NCBI GenBank assembly: GCA_019323015.1
Contig: JAHWHY010000002.1
Location: forward strand, 45,710 to 109,709
Direction of reading: 5' to 3'
DNA length: 64,000 nt
DNA from: Candidatus Woesearchaeota archaeon
Lineage (GTDB): Archaea; Nanobdellota; Nanobdellia; Woesearchaeales; ARS49
Part shown: piece after piece, positions 32,706 through 41,924 of the stretch
How positions within the stretch are numbered: the stretch's first letter is position 1
Layout: every line of letters starts with the position of its first letter
Program-made: the position numbers and the translations under genes
Notes under the pieces: generated by a model
The model's input: only the letters and a program-made list of their open reading frames with translations
Told to the model about the DNA's origin: nothing
The model's database searches: none

Positions 32706-33476
32706 ATGCTAAATATGAAAATAATCAAGATTCCAGTAAGTGCTGGCTGGCTTAAGAAAACAACAGGTGTTGAGAAAGGCCCTGATAAGATTATTAAGCA
32801 CTTAGAGGATTTTTGGTTTAGTGAAACCGGTGTTTTGCCGGTCTATAGTTTTGATGAGGTTAAGGCTCCGACTCAAAAGACTGTTTTTGAGAAGATTAAG
32901 TCACAGAATGAATTCATTGCTTTGGGTGGGGATCACTCCCTGACTTATTCTGTGTTCAAGGCGTTTGCTTCTAATAACAAGAATCCTGGAATAATTGTTT
33001 TTGATGCGCATCCAGACTTGATGCCAACGACAGACCCTGTTAATCATGAGAACTACTTGAGAGCCTTGATTGAGCATGATGTTGTTAAGCCAAAGAACAT
33101 AATTCTCGTCGGAATTAGAAATTCTGATCCAGATGAAATTAAATTCTTGAAAGAAAACAAGATAAAGAATTTTCCAATGAATCTTATTGCAGAAGAAGGC
33201 AAAGAAGCTATCTGTGATACTATCATGTCTGCTGCAAAAAACTTTGATGCTTTGTATTTATCAATAGACCTTGATGCTGTTGATGCTGCTTTTGCTCCTG
33301 GAGTTACTTATCCAGAAGTAGGGGGCTTGACTTCCAGAGAATTGCTTTATTTCCTGCACAGGCTGAAGAAATTAAAGAACTTGAAAGCAGCAGATGTTGT
33401 TGAGTTGAATCCAGACAAGGACAGCAATAATATTACTGCTTTGTTGGCTGCTAAATTAGTCGTGGAGTTGTGTTAA
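32706..33476 (+). CDS. Arginase/agmatinase (ureohydrolase) family protein
   Basis: 256 residues from the ATG at 32706; the ATG at 32715 is also possible. The binuclear manganese site is complete: GGDH (74-77), DAHPD (100-104) and SIDLDAVD (186-193) followed by PGVTYPEVGG. The family hydrolyses arginine, agmatine or related guanidino compounds to urea. Substrate cannot be told from sequence alone. The upstream region is shared with the divergent AbiEii-type pair. A hairpin-bearing repeat follows the stop. Confidence 0.9.
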   Translation: MLNMKIIKIPVSAGWLKKTTGVEKGPDKIIKHLEDFWFSETGVLPVYSFDEVKAPTQKTVFEKIKSQNEFIALGGDHSLTYSVFKAFASNNKNPGIIVFDAHPDLMPTTDPVNHENYLRALIEHDVVKPKNIILVGIRNSDPDEIKFLKENKIKNFPMNLIAEEGKEAICDTIMSAAKNFDALYLSIDLDAVDAAFAPGVTYPEVGGLTSRELLYFLHRLKKLKNLKAADVVELNPDKDSNNITALLAAKLVVELC

Positions 33477-33493
33477 TTTTCTTCATTGCATTA

Positions 33494-33543
33494 TTGCGAA
33501 TTTGATTATTAAAGTAATTTCGCACTCACGACCTTGTGTCGTG
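33494..33543 (+). repeat. Structured intergenic element, copy 1 (CCTTGTG-loop hairpin)
   Basis: TTGCGAA (33494-33500), about 18 bp of AT-rich DNA, TTTCGCAC (33518-33525), then a hairpin with stem CACGA/TCGTG (33527-33531 and 33539-33543) around loop CCTTGTG. The second copy at 45905-45956 has the same loop and spacing but a different, still paired stem. Outer arms AATTTGATTA (33498-33507 region) and TTAATCAAATT (about 33549-33559) can close a larger fold. Possible small structured RNA or extragenic repeat. Confidence 0.5.
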
Positions 33544-33581
33544 CTGTTTTAATCAAATTTTTTTTAAAAATTTGATAGAAA

Positions 33582-33593
33582 CATTTATATACT
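33582..33593 (+). promoter_or_regulatory. TATA box of the beta-helix surface protein gene
   Basis: CATTTATATACT about 50 bp upstream of the GTG at 33642. A strong AAAAAAAGGGGAC ribosome site lies close to the GTG and supports this non-ATG start. Confidence 0.55.
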
Positions 33594-33641
33594 ATTTTTC
33601 TGTTTTTTTAAGGATATTGTGGTAAAAAAAGGGGACTTAGA

Positions 33642-36600
33642 GTGACTATTAAGAAGTTATTACTAGTTTTGATAGTTTTGCTTATTTTGAATGCTTTTTC
33701 AGCTTCTGCTCAGGTCTGCGGCGGCAATATCGCTGTGAGCACAACAATGGTTGCAAATCTTAACTGTGCAAATAATGGCGTTAGGATAATCGGAAGCAAT
33801 CTTGTTTTTGATTGTGCGGGATTTAATATCACTGGCAACAGAGTGGCAAATAGTTATGGTATCAAAGTTGATAATGTGCGAAACGTGACTGTGAAGAATT
33901 GTAATTTGTACAAGTTTCGCACAGGTGTACAGTTAGATGCTGCAAATGATAGTTTCGTGTATAACAGCACCGCCACGGATATGAATCCGAATGGTCGTGG
34001 ATTCCGTATATTGTCGAATAGCTATAATAATACTTTGTCTAACAATACTGCAACCTTTTGCCGCCTTTCTGGTTTTTCTACAAGCATTGCCCCGAATAAT
34101 TATCATAAGTTTATTGATAATAAAGTAATTAATACTCTTGGTACTGGATTTGATTTAAGGGGTATGGACTTCGGTGTTGTGATTAACAATTCTGTGGCTT
34201 TTACTGCAAATGGAGACGGCATCCAGATAGGGCCTTTTTCTGAAAACAATACTGTCCGCGGTAATGTTGTGCATAATTGCGGATATGACGGAATTGTGAT
34301 TGCTTCTGACGAGAATAATGTTACAAACAATATTGCACATTCTAACAATGGGACTGGTTTTATAATTTCTGGCTGTGTGAAAACCTTGGTAATCAATAAT
34401 ACTGCATATAACAATTCTCAAATAGGTTTTACTTTATTTAGTGGTAATAACAACATACTTATTAACAACAAAGCCCATAATAATACCTTGAGCGGCTTTC
34501 TTATAAGACAGCTTAGTGGTTTAAATACAATACGTAATAATGCTGCTTATGATAATGGCGGTTCTGGCTTTAATATATTTGATAGTGATGACGCATTAAT
34601 CTATAACAATACTTTGTATTATAACAATATGAGTGGTATTTACATTCATAGGGGCGGCGGCGGAGGCCCTGGCTCTAACTTGTCTGTAAGGAATAATTTG
34701 ATATATAATAACTCTAGGCATGGCGTGTTTATTAAAAACTCCAGCAATGAATTTATCATCAACAACACAATACAATTCAATAACTGGTCTGGAATCCAAT
34801 TGCAGATGGCCAATAACATCAACATAACTCTTAATGCCGTTCTGAATAATACATTGAGCATTAACCTTACAAATTCAGACAGTAACTGGATATATAATAA
34901 TTTTTTTAGCGACCCTCCTGCTGCAGATGCTGCAAGCACGAATAATAACTGGAACATTGCAAAGACTTTAGGAACAAATATTATCGGCGGTCCTTTTCTT
35001 GGTGGAAATTATTGGAGATTCTATAACGGTTCTGACCTTGACACAGATGGCTTGGGAGATTCCTTGACTCCATGGAAAGGCAGGACAAATGGCATAGTGA
35101 ATGGGGGAGATATTCATCCGTTGACATCCTGGTATGTCCTGGGCTTGCAGTGTGAGTTTAATAATAGCGGGACTTTTGTGGGCTGCAGGAATGCAACTTT
35201 TTTTGCAAACATAACAAGAGTAAGGGTTAATTGTACTTCAAAAAACGGCATTGTCTCTAATGCAACATTTAATCTCACAAACTTGTTTGATTCCAAAACA
35301 TTCTTCGTAAACACGACATCAACAGTTATCGGCGGTTATTTTGTCCTGGATAATCCTGATGTCCAGATTCTTGATTCAGGAAACTGGACTATTGACGCTA
35401 CTTGCACAAATACTTCTGGTTCAAGCCAGAAAGGCAGGTATCTTTTCAATATTCCTTTTGGAACAGTCTCTGGATCAGTCATCGTGCCTCCTGGAGACAC
35501 TAATGTGCAAAATGGAACCACGTTTAATGTTACCTGTAGGATGCAGTGTTCAGGGGGGGAGTGCGTGAATGTTAATGTTACTCTTGATCCATTGAATCCC
35601 TTGACAAACTTGACAAATCCTACGCAGCAGATTCATGCAGTGTATGCTGATTCTGATTTTATTTATGGTGCTAGTGAGGATCAGGGCGTTTATGTCTGGA
35701 ACAAAACAGGTCTTGGCCTGTTTGCAGTAATTAATACAACTATGCCTAATCGTGCTGTTTTTGCAGATTCGCAGTACATCTATGCAGGCGGTATTTTTGG
35801 ATTTAACGGCAACCTGACATTATGGAACAGAACAGACTTAGTAACTCCTTTTGCAAGTGTTGTGAACTTGACTCCGCCAGGAGGCGTTTATGGGATTAAA
35901 AGTGATGCTAATTATATTTATGCAGTAGGCGGACAAGGGATGGGGCCAGGTGCAGGGCCTGGATTCTTGTCTGTTTACAATAAGTCAACATTTGCAAGTG
36001 TTGTTAATTTGACTTTTAATGATATTGTCAGAGGAATTGACATTGATAATGTTTCAATCTATACAGTGTCTCATGCATGCGAGGTAAATGTAACTAATAT
36101 TAGTGGTTTTGCGCCTTTCACAAATCTTTCAGTTCCTGCAGGGTGCTCTCAAGTAAAAGCAATAAGTGTGGATGATGATTATGTTGTTGTAGGAGGATAT
36201 AACGTGGTTCCGCCTCCTTTTGGTCCTCCAACAGGCTGGACAAGAATCTATAACAAGACCACACATTCTCTTTTGTATGAGTATAATGAGACCGCAATTC
36301 TCACATGGACACTTGGTGCAGATGCAGGTGGCCCGGATTTCGCATATTCTGGTGGAGCATCAGGGGGGCCTCCTGATAATGGTTTTCTGCACCAGTTCAA
36401 TAAGACTGCTTTAGCACTTAATGATACTGTTAATTTTACTGGCTGGGGTGTAAGGGGGCTGTATTGCGATGATGATTATTTATATGTTGCACTGTCAAAC
36501 TGGACTACATTGAATGGAATGGTTATGTTATTCAACAACTCCTGTCCAACAGGTCCGCCTCCACCTCCAAGCGTAAAAATTAATTCATTAGTTGTACTCC

Positions 36601-37661
36601 CTTCAACATTGCCTGTTCCTTCAACAGTGTATTGCTTTGCTAATGTTACTGGCGGCATTATAGCTAACGTTACATTCAATATCACTCTGCCTGGTGGAGG
36701 AAGCTTTTTATTGCCTGGAACAAATGTAGGCGGAGATATTTACAATTCAAGCAATTTTAATGTGACTGCTGCGGGAAGGTATGCCTGCACTGTTTTTGCA
36801 AACAACACTAATGGTTCTTCTGCCACAAGATCGAGGAATTTCTATGCAGGTAGAAAAGGGACAGTTCCGATGAACTCTGGCTCTCCTTTTTACACCACAA
36901 ATCAGAATCCAGTGTATACTAGTAACCAGTCCTGCCTTAATTCATCACTGCCAGGCCAGACCTGTGATTCTTCCTGGAATGTTACTGTTAATGGCACTAA
37001 CCAGACAACTTGGCAGTTTTTTTGTATCTATCAGAGCCCTCAAAGCGGTGATGCAAATACTTCTAAGGTTAACATTACTATAGGGCCTCCTGCGCCCCCT
37101 CCACCTAGACCATCTGGTGGCGGTGGTGGTGGCGGTGCTACAAGAGCTTTGCAGCAGGAAGAAGAATTACTAGAAGCAGTCTGTATTGAATCTTGGTTCT
37201 GTGAGCCTTGGAGTGAATGTAAATTCGGAGAAAAAACAAGAGCTTGTATTGACTTGAATGCCTGTGGTACAGAAAAAAGCAAACCTCCTGAATCAATGCC
37301 TTGCAAGGAAGCTGTTGTTGAAGAGCCTAAGGTAATTGAAACAGTGAATGTTGAAGAGATTGTGCAGGAAGAGGTTAAGCCAACTGTTGTTGTTGATAGT
37401 CCTGGAAAAAAAGGCCTTGCTGAAGTGTTGAATTCAAGGAATATCCTGCGGATATTGCTTGCTGTTGTTGTGCTGGGCGCGTTATTTTACATATTTGCAT
37501 TGTCTAGTTTCTTGAGAAAACGCAAAACCTCCCCAAAAAGTTCTAGAATGAAGGATGAGGATTTCAAGCCTAAGAAAGCCCCTGCTAAAAAGGCTCCTAA
37601 AAAGCCTGAACCTCTGCCAGACACCACTAAAGGCCTCTTAAAAGAGCTGGATAAGCTCTAA
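33642..37661 (+). CDS. Giant surface protein: parallel beta-helix, propeller-like region, C-terminal anchor
   Basis: 1339 residues from a GTG with a good ribosome site. A signal peptide (4-22, ending SASAQ) is followed by an Asn-rich right-handed beta-helix region (about 40-430, NosD/PbH1-like repeats full of NNT and NNS). Then come Ig-like strands and a propeller-like region (about 660-965, recurrent DSDFIYG, DSQYIYAGG and DDDYVVVGG turns). Further on are Ig-like strands, a Gly linker, a thrombospondin-1-like cysteine module (about 1178-1222, CEPWSECKFGEKTRAC), one membrane span (about 1265-1290) and a Lys-rich cytoplasmic tail. Dozens of N-x-S/T sites predict heavy N-glycosylation. A role as surface adhesin or carbohydrate-binding protein is inferred. 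Confidence 0.9.
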   Translation: MTIKKLLLVLIVLLILNAFSASAQVCGGNIAVSTTMVANLNCANNGVRIIGSNLVFDCAGFNITGNRVANSYGIKVDNVRNVTVKNCNLYKFRTGVQLDAANDSFVYNSTATDMNPNGRGFRILSNSYNNTLSNNTATFCRLSGFSTSIAPNNYHKFIDNKVINTLGTGFDLRGMDFGVVINNSVAFTANGDGIQIGPFSENNTVRGNVVHNCGYDGIVIASDENNVTNNIAHSNNGTGFIISGCVKTLVINNTAYNNSQIGFTLFSGNNNILINNKAHNNTLSGFLIRQLSGLNTIRNNAAYDNGGSGFNIFDSDDALIYNNTLYYNNMSGIYIHRGGGGGPGSNLSVRNNLIYNNSRHGVFIKNSSNEFIINNTIQFNNWSGIQLQMANNINITLNAVLNNTLSINLTNSDSNWIYNNFFSDPPAADAASTNNNWNIAKTLGTNIIGGPFLGGNYWRFYNGSDLDTDGLGDSLTPWKGRTNGIVNGGDIHPLTSWYVLGLQCEFNNSGTFVGCRNATFFANITRVRVNCTSKNGIVSNATFNLTNLFDSKTFFVNTTSTVIGGYFVLDNPDVQILDSGNWTIDATCTNTSGSSQKGRYLFNIPFGTVSGSVIVPPGDTNVQNGTTFNVTCRMQCSGGECVNVNVTLDPLNPLTNLTNPTQQIHAVYADSDFIYGASEDQGVYVWNKTGLGLFAVINTTMPNRAVFADSQYIYAGGIFGFNGNLTLWNRTDLVTPFASVVNLTPPGGVYGIKSDANYIYAVGGQGMGPGAGPGFLSVYNKSTFASVVNLTFNDIVRGIDIDNVSIYTVSHACEVNVTNISGFAPFTNLSVPAGCSQVKAISVDDDYVVVGGYNVVPPPFGPPTGWTRIYNKTTHSLLYEYNETAILTWTLGADAGGPDFAYSGGASGGPPDNGFLHQFNKTALALNDTVNFTGWGVRGLYCDDDYLYVALSNWTTLNGMVMLFNNSCPTGPPPPPSVKINSLVVLPSTLPVPSTVYCFANVTGGIIANVTFNITLPGGGSFLLPGTNVGGDIYNSSNFNVTAAGRYACTVFANNTNGSSATRSRNFYAGRKGTVPMNSGSPFYTTNQNPVYTSNQSCLNSSLPGQTCDSSWNVTVNGTNQTTWQFFCIYQSPQSGDANTSKVNITIGPPAPPPPRPSGGGGGGGATRALQQEEELLEAVCIESWFCEPWSECKFGEKTRACIDLNACGTEKSKPPESMPCKEAVVEEPKVIETVNVEEIVQEEVKPTVVVDSPGKKGLAEVLNSRNILRILLAVVVLGALFYIFALSSFLRKRKTSPKSSRMKDEDFKPKKAPAKKAPKKPEPLPDTTKGLLKELDKL

Positions 37662-37713
37662 ATACTATTTATAACAGAAAACTTTATATATTCATACATC
37701 ACTTGCTACTGTT

Positions 37714-37908
37714 ATGGGGAGAATTAAGACTAAGCTGATTAAGAGACTGACATTTCAGCTTATGAAAGAGCATGGCGAGGAATTTAAGCCGGATTTTGAT
37801 GAAAATAAGAAATTAGTAGAGCAGTTCCTGAAAGGTCCTAGCAAGAAGATCAGAAACTGTATTGCTGGATACGTTACACGATTACTGAAAAGAAAAGAAG
37901 AATACTAA
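37714..37908 (+). CDS. rps17e: Ribosomal protein eS17
   Basis: 64 residues, complete. MGRIKTKLIKRLTFQLMKEH at the start and NCIAGYVTRLLKRKEEY at the end are the eS17 pattern. Probably in an operon with alba 20 bp downstream. Confidence 0.95.
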   Translation: MGRIKTKLIKRLTFQLMKEHGEEFKPDFDENKKLVEQFLKGPSKKIRNCIAGYVTRLLKRKEEY

Positions 37909-37928
37909 AAACAACGGGGGGATGAGAA

Positions 37929-38210
37929 ATGGCAGAGGACAACTCAATTTTTATTGGAGCAAAGCCATTTATGAACTATGTGACTGGTGTTGTGATGCAG
38001 TTCACGACAAAAGGCGCAGAGTCTGTGGTTGTAAAGGCAAGAGGGAAGTTTATTTCTCGCGCAGTTGATGTTGCAGAGGTTGCAGCAAAGCGATTTTTGG
38101 ACAATGCTGTCGCCGTGAGAGACATAAGGATTGACTCAGAGGAATTTGAGAACAAGGAAGGAAGACAGGTAAGAGTAAGCACTGTCGAAATCACACTAGG
38201 AAAGAAATAA
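37929..38210 (+). CDS. albA: Alba-family DNA/RNA-binding protein
   Basis: 93 residues. IFIGAKPFMNYVTGVVMQF, VVKARGKFISRAVDVAEVA and the VSTVEITLGKK final strand match Alba, an abundant archaeal chromatin and RNA-binding dimer. Lys at the usual acetylation region is replaced by Ala-Lys-Pro. A ggggg-rich ribosome site lies directly upstream. Co-transcribed with rps17e. Confidence 0.95.
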   Translation: MAEDNSIFIGAKPFMNYVTGVVMQFTTKGAESVVVKARGKFISRAVDVAEVAAKRFLDNAVAVRDIRIDSEEFENKEGRQVRVSTVEITLGKK

Positions 38211-38257
38211 TTTTCTTTTTATTTTTTCCTATTTCTTAATAAAAATAAAAAAAAGAA

Positions 38258-38791
38258 TTAACCATATCTAGAGAGCATTCCTGGTTCTTTGCAGCAGTAT
38301 GCAAAGTTGGATATTTGTTCTGGTGCTTGTACACAGTTGTTTAGTCCAAGTGACTGAGCTAACTGCACTGATGCAGGTCTTGTGTATTCTTGTGGTATTG
38401 CTCCGATGTTGGCTTGTCCTGTGCAGGATGTCAGAACCTGGTGTATTTTCTTGTCTGGTTCTCTTGGGTATACAAATCCTTTGCTTACTGCTATTTCTGG
38501 TCCTGGATTTGCAGTGCCTCCAAATGCCCTGCCTGCGCCGCCAAAATCAGGAATATTTTTATCTGCTTGAACACCGTATGCAGCAGGATTTTCCTGAATC
38601 TTGTTTATCTTTCGCGTATATGGAAAAGGATCTCCTGCTTTGTTAGAGTACGTTACTGCGTTCTGTGAGTATACTATGTCTGACGCAATGGCATCTCCTG
38701 TTTTTTGTGCTTTGAATAAAAGCACTAAGCCTATTATTGCAATTACTACAATAATGCCTAGTACCCAAAGCGCTAGTTTTCTTTCATCCAT
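38258..38791 (-). CDS. Array paralogue 12: single-span protein with C...C...CC tail (177 residues)
   Basis: Begins MDERKLALWVLGIIVV; one span (about 7-26) is followed by KAQKTGDAIASD, the post-membrane TG motif. A long outer domain with PFPYTRK and three Cys sites ends the protein: TSCTG, NNCVQAP and AYCCKEP. That is the C...C...CC signature of the array. The start is only 3 bp after the stop of paralogue 11, so translation is probably coupled. This is the last gene of the array. It converges on alba 48 bp away. No known family. Confidence 0.85.
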   Translation of the reverse strand: MDERKLALWVLGIIVVIAIIGLVLLFKAQKTGDAIASDIVYSQNAVTYSNKAGDPFPYTRKINKIQENPAAYGVQADKNIPDFGGAGRAFGGTANPGPEIAVSKGFVYPREPDKKIHQVLTSCTGQANIGAIPQEYTRPASVQLAQSLGLNNCVQAPEQISNFAYCCKEPGMLSRYG

Positions 38792-38794
38792 TTT

Positions 38795-39229
38795 CTAATA
38801 GATATAGCTGGTTTTCTTGCAGCAGTATCCTTTTATTGAGCCTTCTACTTCTACGCAGTCCTTGAATCTGCTTTGCTGATAGCTTGCATCTTCTGAATAT
38901 TCAGAAGAAACTACTCCTGCTTGTGACAGTATACTGCATTTGCCTCTGAGCAAAGCTCTTGATTTTACTTCTTTTTTGGATGTTACATAGCTTGGCTCCT
39001 CAAGGTATGGTTTTGCTGTCCTTGCATATGGAAATACTTTTCCAGCAGGGTTTGCGTATGTTTCTGCAGTTGGGTGGTATACTCCGCCAGGGTATGGAAT
39101 CATAGAGTTTCTGTTTGCTGATGCTATTGCACTGCCTGTTCCTTCTGCTCTGAATAAGAAAAACAGTCCTACTACTGCAATAACAACTATTATTCCTAAT
39201 ACCCATAAGGCTATTTTTCTTTCTTCCAT
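38795..39229 (-). CDS. Array paralogue 11: single-span protein with C...C...CC tail (144 residues)
   Basis: MEERKIALWVLGIIVVIAVV span, then RAEGTGSAIASANRNSM and PYPGGVYHP. The cysteine tail is KCSIL, DCVEV and GYCCKK. AGAGGT lies 10 bp upstream of the ATG. The SAIASAN wording is shared with the giant protein at 5646-13115 and with paralogue 8. Confidence 0.85.
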   Translation of the reverse strand: MEERKIALWVLGIIVVIAVVGLFFLFRAEGTGSAIASANRNSMIPYPGGVYHPTAETYANPAGKVFPYARTAKPYLEEPSYVTSKKEVKSRALLRGKCSILSQAGVVSSEYSEDASYQQSRFKDCVEVEGSIKGYCCKKTSYIY

Positions 39230-39245
39230 TGGATATCAACCTCTT

Positions 39246-39473
39246 TTAGTTGTTTTGTGGTATTATGAAAGTGTCTTGCTGTATTGGCATTCGCTGGCCA
39301 TTAGAGTATGGCTTTGATTGTGATGCATAATCCCAGTCTCCTGGTCTTGCACGGCCTTTATGCCTGTATACATATGCTCCTGTGTCTCCCATTGCCATGT
39401 TTAAGACAATTCCTACTAATGCGACTACAGCAATTATTGCTAACATAATGATTAGTGTTTGTTTGTATTCCAT
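39246..39473 (-). CDS. Array paralogue 10: short variant without cysteines (75 residues)
   Basis: The ATG at 39473 starts MEYKQTLIIMLAIIAVVALV; an upstream in-frame start would eliminate the ribosome site AAAGGT and the usual N-terminus. Post-membrane DTGAYVYRHK, then a short basic/Gln-rich outer tail. No cysteine, so it cannot make the disulfides expected of the long members. Confidence 0.75.
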   Translation of the reverse strand: MEYKQTLIIMLAIIAVVALVGIVLNMAMGDTGAYVYRHKGRARPGDWDYASQSKPYSNGQRMPIQQDTFIIPQNN

Positions 39474-39474
39474 T

Positions 39475-39810
39475 TTATTTACCTTTAACAGGCATTTTTG
39501 CGTAATAACCTGGCTGTTCTGTTGTTGGTTGTGGGCGGTATGGAAATCTTTCATATCCCGGAGGCATTTGTGGTTTACTTGCTTTTTGCTGTGTTGGGGT
39601 GGATGGTAATCTTGCAGAGTAACCAGGTATTTCTATTTTGTGTGTTTGCTCTTGGTATGGTTGTTTTACTCTGTATTGTTGTATTCCGCGTGTTGGCAGT
39701 TTATGTGTATAGATTCCTGCCCCTGTGTTTGTTGACATCAAAACTATTCCTGCAACACCTACAAAAAGTATTATGCCCAGTATGCAAGCTGCTATGTGTT
39801 TGTATTCCAT
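39475..39810 (-). CDS. Array paralogue 9: Pro/Gln-rich single-span protein (111 residues)
   Basis: Starts at the ATG of MEYKHIAACILG; the open frame extends upstream but overlaps paralogue 8. Span about 7-27, then NTGAGIYTHK, and a Pro, Gln, Tyr-rich outer tail of about 75 residues without further cysteines. Confidence 0.75.
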   Translation of the reverse strand: MEYKHIAACILGIILFVGVAGIVLMSTNTGAGIYTHKLPTRGIQQYRVKQPYQEQTHKIEIPGYSARLPSTPTQQKASKPQMPPGYERFPYRPQPTTEQPGYYAKMPVKGK

Positions 39811-39814
39811 TTTT

Positions 39815-40099
39815 TTATTGTACGTTTTTTGTTGCAAATGGTGGATAAGCAAATTTTGCAGGTTCTACTTCTGGCTCTCCTGAAGATACGTGGTATTTCA
39901 GGATTCCTGTTCCTGGCTGGTATGATGGTTGTTCTTGCACAGTGTGAACAACTCCGCCAGGGTATGGTACCATAGAATTGCGGTTTGCTGATGCTATTGA
40001 TGCGCCTTCTTTTTGTGCATTAAACATCAAAACAAGGCCTACTACTGCTATTATTGCTATCACTCCTAGTATGCATAACGCTACGTTTTTTTCTTCCAT
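39815..40099 (-). CDS. Array paralogue 8: short single-span protein (94 residues)
   Basis: MEEKNVALCILGVIAIIAVV span, then QKEGASIASANRNSM and PYPGGVVHT. The C-terminal HVSSGEPEVEPAKFAY block is almost shared with paralogue 7, so these two are the closest pair. AGGTGA ribosome site. No CC tail. Confidence 0.8.
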   Translation of the reverse strand: MEEKNVALCILGVIAIIAVVGLVLMFNAQKEGASIASANRNSMVPYPGGVVHTVQEQPSYQPGTGILKYHVSSGEPEVEPAKFAYPPFATKNVQ

Positions 40100-40124
40100 T
40101 TTTTCACCTATTTTTGAGTTTTAT

Positions 40125-40400
40125 TTATCTTTGTCCTTCAACTACCTTCCAGTTTGCTGGTTGGTATGGGATGTTTGCAGGCGTTACTTCTGGTTCTCCT
40201 GAGGATACATAGTATTGCCAGCCTACTCCTGTGCCTGCAGATGGCTTTTCATAGACTGTTTGTGTATGCATCACTCCTCCAGGGTATTCCAGAGTTTGTT
40301 TTGCTCCTGCTTGTTCTGCTGTGAATAACAGTATTAAGCCGACTATTGCGATTACTGCTATCACTCCCAGAATGCATAATGCAATGTTTTTTTCTTCCAT
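40125..40400 (-). CDS. Array paralogue 7: short single-span protein (91 residues)
   Basis: MEEKNIALCILGVIAVIAIV span, EQAGAKQTLEYPGGVMHT and YVSSGEPEVTPANIPY. Same architecture as paralogue 8. AAGGTGAT ribosome site just upstream. Confidence 0.8.
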   Translation of the reverse strand: MEEKNIALCILGVIAVIAIVGLILLFTAEQAGAKQTLEYPGGVMHTQTVYEKPSAGTGVGWQYYVSSGEPEVTPANIPYQPANWKVVEGQR

Positions 40401-40409
40401 TTTATCACC

Positions 40410-40778
40410 TTATCCTAATCGGTATGATTTGCCTTTTGGACTCTCAACAAGATCATATTGAACAAATGCAGGTTGTTCATAGATTACAGGGTATTTTTGG
40501 ACTGGCACGTCTTGGACACTTATAAGCTCTCCTGGGATGTTGTATGCCCTGTTGCTTTCTTCCCAATAGATTTGTCTTTTAGCGTATCTGTCATCATATG
40601 TTGCTATGTTTGGAGAAATCATTGGTGTTGGAGGCATGTTTAGTGCTGGAACTACCTGCAGTTTATCTGTGTAAGCATAGCCTCCTGTCATGGCCTGCTT
40701 GAATAAAAGCACAAGTATAACTATCGCAATTACTGCAATAACTCCTAGTATGACTATGTTGCTGTCTTTTTTTTTCAT
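40410..40778 (-). CDS. Array paralogue 6: single-span protein without CC tail (122 residues)
   Basis: The ATG at 40778 (MKKKDSNIVILGVIAVIAIV) follows the stop of paralogue 5 by 2 bp, implying coupled translation. Post-membrane QAMTGGYAYTDK; the outer tail is rich in Pro, Val and Tyr and has no cysteine. Confidence 0.75.
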   Translation of the reverse strand: MKKKDSNIVILGVIAVIAIVILVLLFKQAMTGGYAYTDKLQVVPALNMPPTPMISPNIATYDDRYAKRQIYWEESNRAYNIPGELISVQDVPVQKYPVIYEQPAFVQYDLVESPKGKSYRLG

Positions 40779-40780
40779 TT

Positions 40781-41164
40781 TTACATTGGTAGTGGTGGTT
40801 GGCAGCAGGCAAATACTTTGTCTGATATCTGTCTTGGTGCTTTCATACAAACAACTTTTGTGGTTCCTTCTTCCCTCATCGCCTTTTGTTGCGGTGTTGA
40901 AGCTTCCCAGGTAAAGCCTTTTATGACGTTTCCTAGTCTTGCTTGTTCATCACACAAAAGAGAATTTGCGTATGTCAGCTCAGGAGCGTCCATTACCGGC
41001 TGTGGGAATTCTTGTACAGCTTTTGGGATTGTTTTCACATAATATGTTTGCGGGTAGGAGTGTACTACTCCTCCTGCCATTGCTTTTTGGAATAAGAACA
41101 CCAAACAAATTATTGCTATTACAGCTGCCACTCCTAAAACAATCATGTTGTGGTCTTTTGCCAT
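40781..41164 (-). CDS. Array paralogue 5: single-span protein with C...C...CC tail (127 residues)
   Basis: MAKDHNMIVLGVAAVIAIIC span, QKAMAGGVVHSYP, then LLCDEQARLG, VVCMKAP and FACCQPP. AGAGGT ribosome site. Confidence 0.85.
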   Translation of the reverse strand: MAKDHNMIVLGVAAVIAIICLVFLFQKAMAGGVVHSYPQTYYVKTIPKAVQEFPQPVMDAPELTYANSLLCDEQARLGNVIKGFTWEASTPQQKAMREEGTTKVVCMKAPRQISDKVFACCQPPLPM

Positions 41165-41178
41165 TTACATAACCTCTT

Positions 41179-41511
41179 TTAGTATGGTCTTGGTTGTATA
41201 CAGCAGTACTCTACAGGTGATCCTGCTGGTGTTTTAAAGCAGTTGTCTGCTCCATATCCTGCTACTTGGTCTGCTTTTGCAGGCATTACTGCTAGTGCTG
41301 GAACAATATGCTGTGCTCCTAGTGTCTTGCATGCCTGCTGCTGTGCATAAATATTCATTGCAGGTATTGGTTTCATGTATGGGTCTTGGTAGTAGTTTGT
41401 TGCTGTTACAGTTGCTCCTGCCATTGCTTGTTTGAAAAGCAGAACTAAACCAACTACAGCAATTACCGCCACAATCCCTAATATTATCATGGTGGTTTCC
41501 TTTTTTTCCAT
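41179..41511 (-). CDS. Array paralogue 4: single-span protein with C...C...CC tail (110 residues)
   Basis: MEKKETTMIILGIVAVIAVV span, QAMAGATVTATNYYQ, then QACKTLG, DNCFKTP and EYCCIQP. AGAGGTGA ribosome site. Confidence 0.85.
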   Translation of the reverse strand: MEKKETTMIILGIVAVIAVVGLVLLFKQAMAGATVTATNYYQDPYMKPIPAMNIYAQQQACKTLGAQHIVPALAVMPAKADQVAGYGADNCFKTPAGSPVEYCCIQPRPY

Positions 41512-41529
41512 TGGTTTTCACCTCTTATT

Positions 41530-41916
41530 TTAATAAACAGGTTCTGTGCAGCAGTATCCTTTGTTAGAGTCTTTTACAAACATGCACTTTGAATTCCTGC
41601 TTGTATATGCGAGCATTTCTTGATAATCTGCGTCTATGATAAATCCTGGGTTTGCTTTGTTTATTTGTGGTGTTGCCAGTATTTCACAAGCCCCTTGCTC
41701 TGCTCCATATGTTTGTGTTGGCATGGACATTGATCCTGCTTCATATGGGAATGCATTTGCCTGCGGGTTTGCATATGGCGTATTTGGGAAGGGGTAATAT
41801 GGCGCCTTGTTCACTAGAGCTCCTGACATTACTATCTTAAATAAAAAAACAAGAATTACAATTGCTAATACAGCTACTATTCCCAGAATCACCAGTTTTG
41901 TTTCTGTCTTAGCCAT
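41530..41916 (-). CDS. Array paralogue 3: single-span protein with C...C...CC tail (128 residues)
   Basis: MAKTETKLVILGIVAVLAIV span, IVMSGALVNKAPYYPFP, then GACEILATPQI, SKCMFVK and GYCCTEP. The CEILATPQINK block is close to CAILATPEIGK of paralogue 2. AGAGGT ribosome site. Confidence 0.85.
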   Translation of the reverse strand: MAKTETKLVILGIVAVLAIVILVFLFKIVMSGALVNKAPYYPFPNTPYANPQANAFPYEAGSMSMPTQTYGAEQGACEILATPQINKANPGFIIDADYQEMLAYTSRNSKCMFVKDSNKGYCCTEPVY

Positions 41917-41924
41917 GTTTACCT